From Oscillospiraceae bacterium (GTDB taxonomy: Bacteria > Bacillota > Clostridia > Oscillospirales > Oscillospiraceae), in NCBI GenBank assembly GCA_015068305.1, contig SVKV01000005.1, positions 27,637 through 91,636 of the forward strand: DNA of 64,000 nucleotides. The letters are read 5' to 3'. The notes under the pieces were generated by a model. It made no database searches, was not told the origin of the DNA, and saw only the letters and a program-made list of their open reading frames with translations. Below, one piece after another: positions 62,835 through 64,000 of this stretch. Every line of letters starts with the position of its first letter. The first letter of the stretch is position 1. Position numbers and translations under genes: made by a program.

Positions 62835-63202
62835 AATCACTGCCCGTTATGCTGATTGTGGGTACGGCCCTTGGTTTTCTTTCAGGACTGGGCATCGGCG
62901 GCGGCAGCCTGCTGATCCTCTGGCTGACCGTAGTATTACAAACCGATCCGCAGATTTCAAGAAGCATCAACCTTTTGTTTTTCATTCCTTCTGCCATTGT
63001 CGTCTGCATCCTTCGTATGAAGCAGCAGAAACTGGAGCTCCGCCCGCTTCTGCCTGCCATGGTTGCCGGCTGCTGCGCCGCAGCCCTCTTTTCCTGGATT
63101 TCCACGATTCTGACTGTGGAAATCATGAAAAAGATATTCGGATTTGTTCTTTTGGCTGCCGGTCTGCGGGAAGTCCTTTATCGGGAACGGAAGGCCAGAT
63201 AA
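62828..63202 (+). CDS. TauE/SafE family half-size membrane protein, C-terminal-type
   Basis: ATG overlaps the upstream stop (ATGCTAG); TALGFLSGLGIGGGSLLILWLTVVL; 4 TM. Confidence 0.82.
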   Translation: MLESLPVMLIVGTALGFLSGLGIGGGSLLILWLTVVLQTDPQISRSINLLFFIPSAIVVCILRMKQQKLELRPLLPAMVAGCCAAALFSWISTILTVEIMKKIFGFVLLAAGLREVLYRERKAR

Positions 63203-63591
63203 CCCTCCAGAATCAGGGATGCAGCCACCGCATCCACGGTATTCTTCCGCTTCTGGCCGTGATAATTATGTGCGGAGAGAATATTGTGGGCCTCCACTGT
63301 GGTACGGCGCTCGTCCCACATATGAACCGGAAGGCCGGTAGCTTCCTTTAATTTCTCTGCAAATTCCTTGCACACATCGGCCCGGGGACCCTCGGTGCCA
63401 TTCATGTTCTTCGGCAGGCCCACCACAATCTCCGTCACAGCATTCTGGGCAATCAGTTTCTGGATTTCTGCGATGGTCTTATCATCTCTTCTGCTGTGGA
63501 TCACGGTGGTACTACCCACAATGCTGCACAGCAGGTCACTCATGGCAATGCCCGTTCTGGCATCGCCGTAATCAACGCCCATGATTCTCAT
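63178..63591 (-). CDS. ruvX: Holliday junction resolvase-like protein RuvX/YqgF
   Basis: MRIMGVDYGDARTGIAMSD, VGLPKNMNGTEGPRA, MWDERRTTVEAHNIL. Confidence 0.94.
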   Translation of the reverse strand: MRIMGVDYGDARTGIAMSDLLCSIVGSTTVIHSRRDDKTIAEIQKLIAQNAVTEIVVGLPKNMNGTEGPRADVCKEFAEKLKEATGLPVHMWDERRTTVEAHNILSAHNYHGQKRKNTVDAVAASLILEGYLAFRSR

Positions 63592-63681
63592 TTTGCGTTT
63601 CCGCCTTTCTTCTGTAATTGGCCCTATTTGTAATTGGCCCTATTATAAACCAAAAAAGTCAAAAAATAAAGAAAAATCTTA

Positions 63682-63710
63682 TTGACAACCGCACACCCCC
63701 GTGGTAGAAT
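63682..63710 (+). promoter_or_regulatory. Promoter upstream of rpmG
   Basis: TTGACA-N17-TAGAAT. Confidence 0.75.
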
Positions 63711-63843
63711 GTCTTTACCTGTGAAAAAGAGGGTTATTTTTTTGTGCCCATTTTTCAGCTCCGAGGCGGCAATTGTAGTGGCCGCCGGCTAAATTTTTAC
63801 TGGACGGAGTGATACAGGGAGGCAATTTTAAGGAGGTGCCGTT

Positions 63844-63993
63844 ATGCGCGTTAAAGTCACTTTGAGATGCTCTGAGTGCAAGCAGAGAAACTACAACACC
63901 ATGAAGAACAAGAAGAATGACCCCGACCGTCTCGAAATGAAGAAGTACTGCAGATTCTGCAGAAAGCACACCACTCACAACGAGACCAAGTAA
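63844..63993 (+). CDS. rpmG: 50S ribosomal protein L33
   Basis: [51 protein letters not shown] aaggagg; not in ORF track because short. Confidence 0.96.
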   Translation: MRVKVTLRCSECKQRNYNTMKNKKNDPDRLEMKKYCRFCRKHTTHNETK

Positions 63994-64000
63994 GGAGGCC

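Overview
A 64-kb, gene-dense chromosomal window from a spore-forming, low-to-moderate GC Firmicute (Clostridia-like; inferred from spoIIAA-spoIIAB-sigF, yqfC/yqfD, ylbJ, yunB and two T-boxes). Most of it is core housekeeping: mutS2, recO, era, ybeY, phoH, ligA, pcrA, valS, tgt, queA, dapA, tyrS, recN-argR-nadK-tlyA-dxs, dinB, smpB-ppiB-ssrA(tmRNA), an ABC/MATE pair, an ECF sigma/anti-sigma pair, clpE-like, truA-ecfT-ecfA2-ecfA1, a class A PBP, a PrsA-like foldase, ruvX and rpmG. The standout element is a ~610-nt intergenic structured RNA with its own promoter at ~37808-38420 (minus strand). It lies directly upstream of a small multi-pass membrane protein and the dxs-tlyA-nadK-argR-recN cluster. 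I call it an OLE (ornate, large, extremophilic) RNA with its partner OapA. Other points of interest are a perfect hairpin placing the dapA Shine-Dalgarno in its loop and the AUG in its stem, palindromes over the promoters of the clpE-like and MATE/ABC genes, a terminator/RBS hybrid hairpin, a collagen-like BclA-type surface protein next to tmRNA, tmRNA-3'-end-like fragments suggesting an old integration site, a split TauE/SafE pair, and tandem diverged phosphodiester-glycosidase paralogs. No CRISPR array, transposase, prophage module or rRNA/tRNA gene was recognised. All calls are from reading the sequence; no database search was run.
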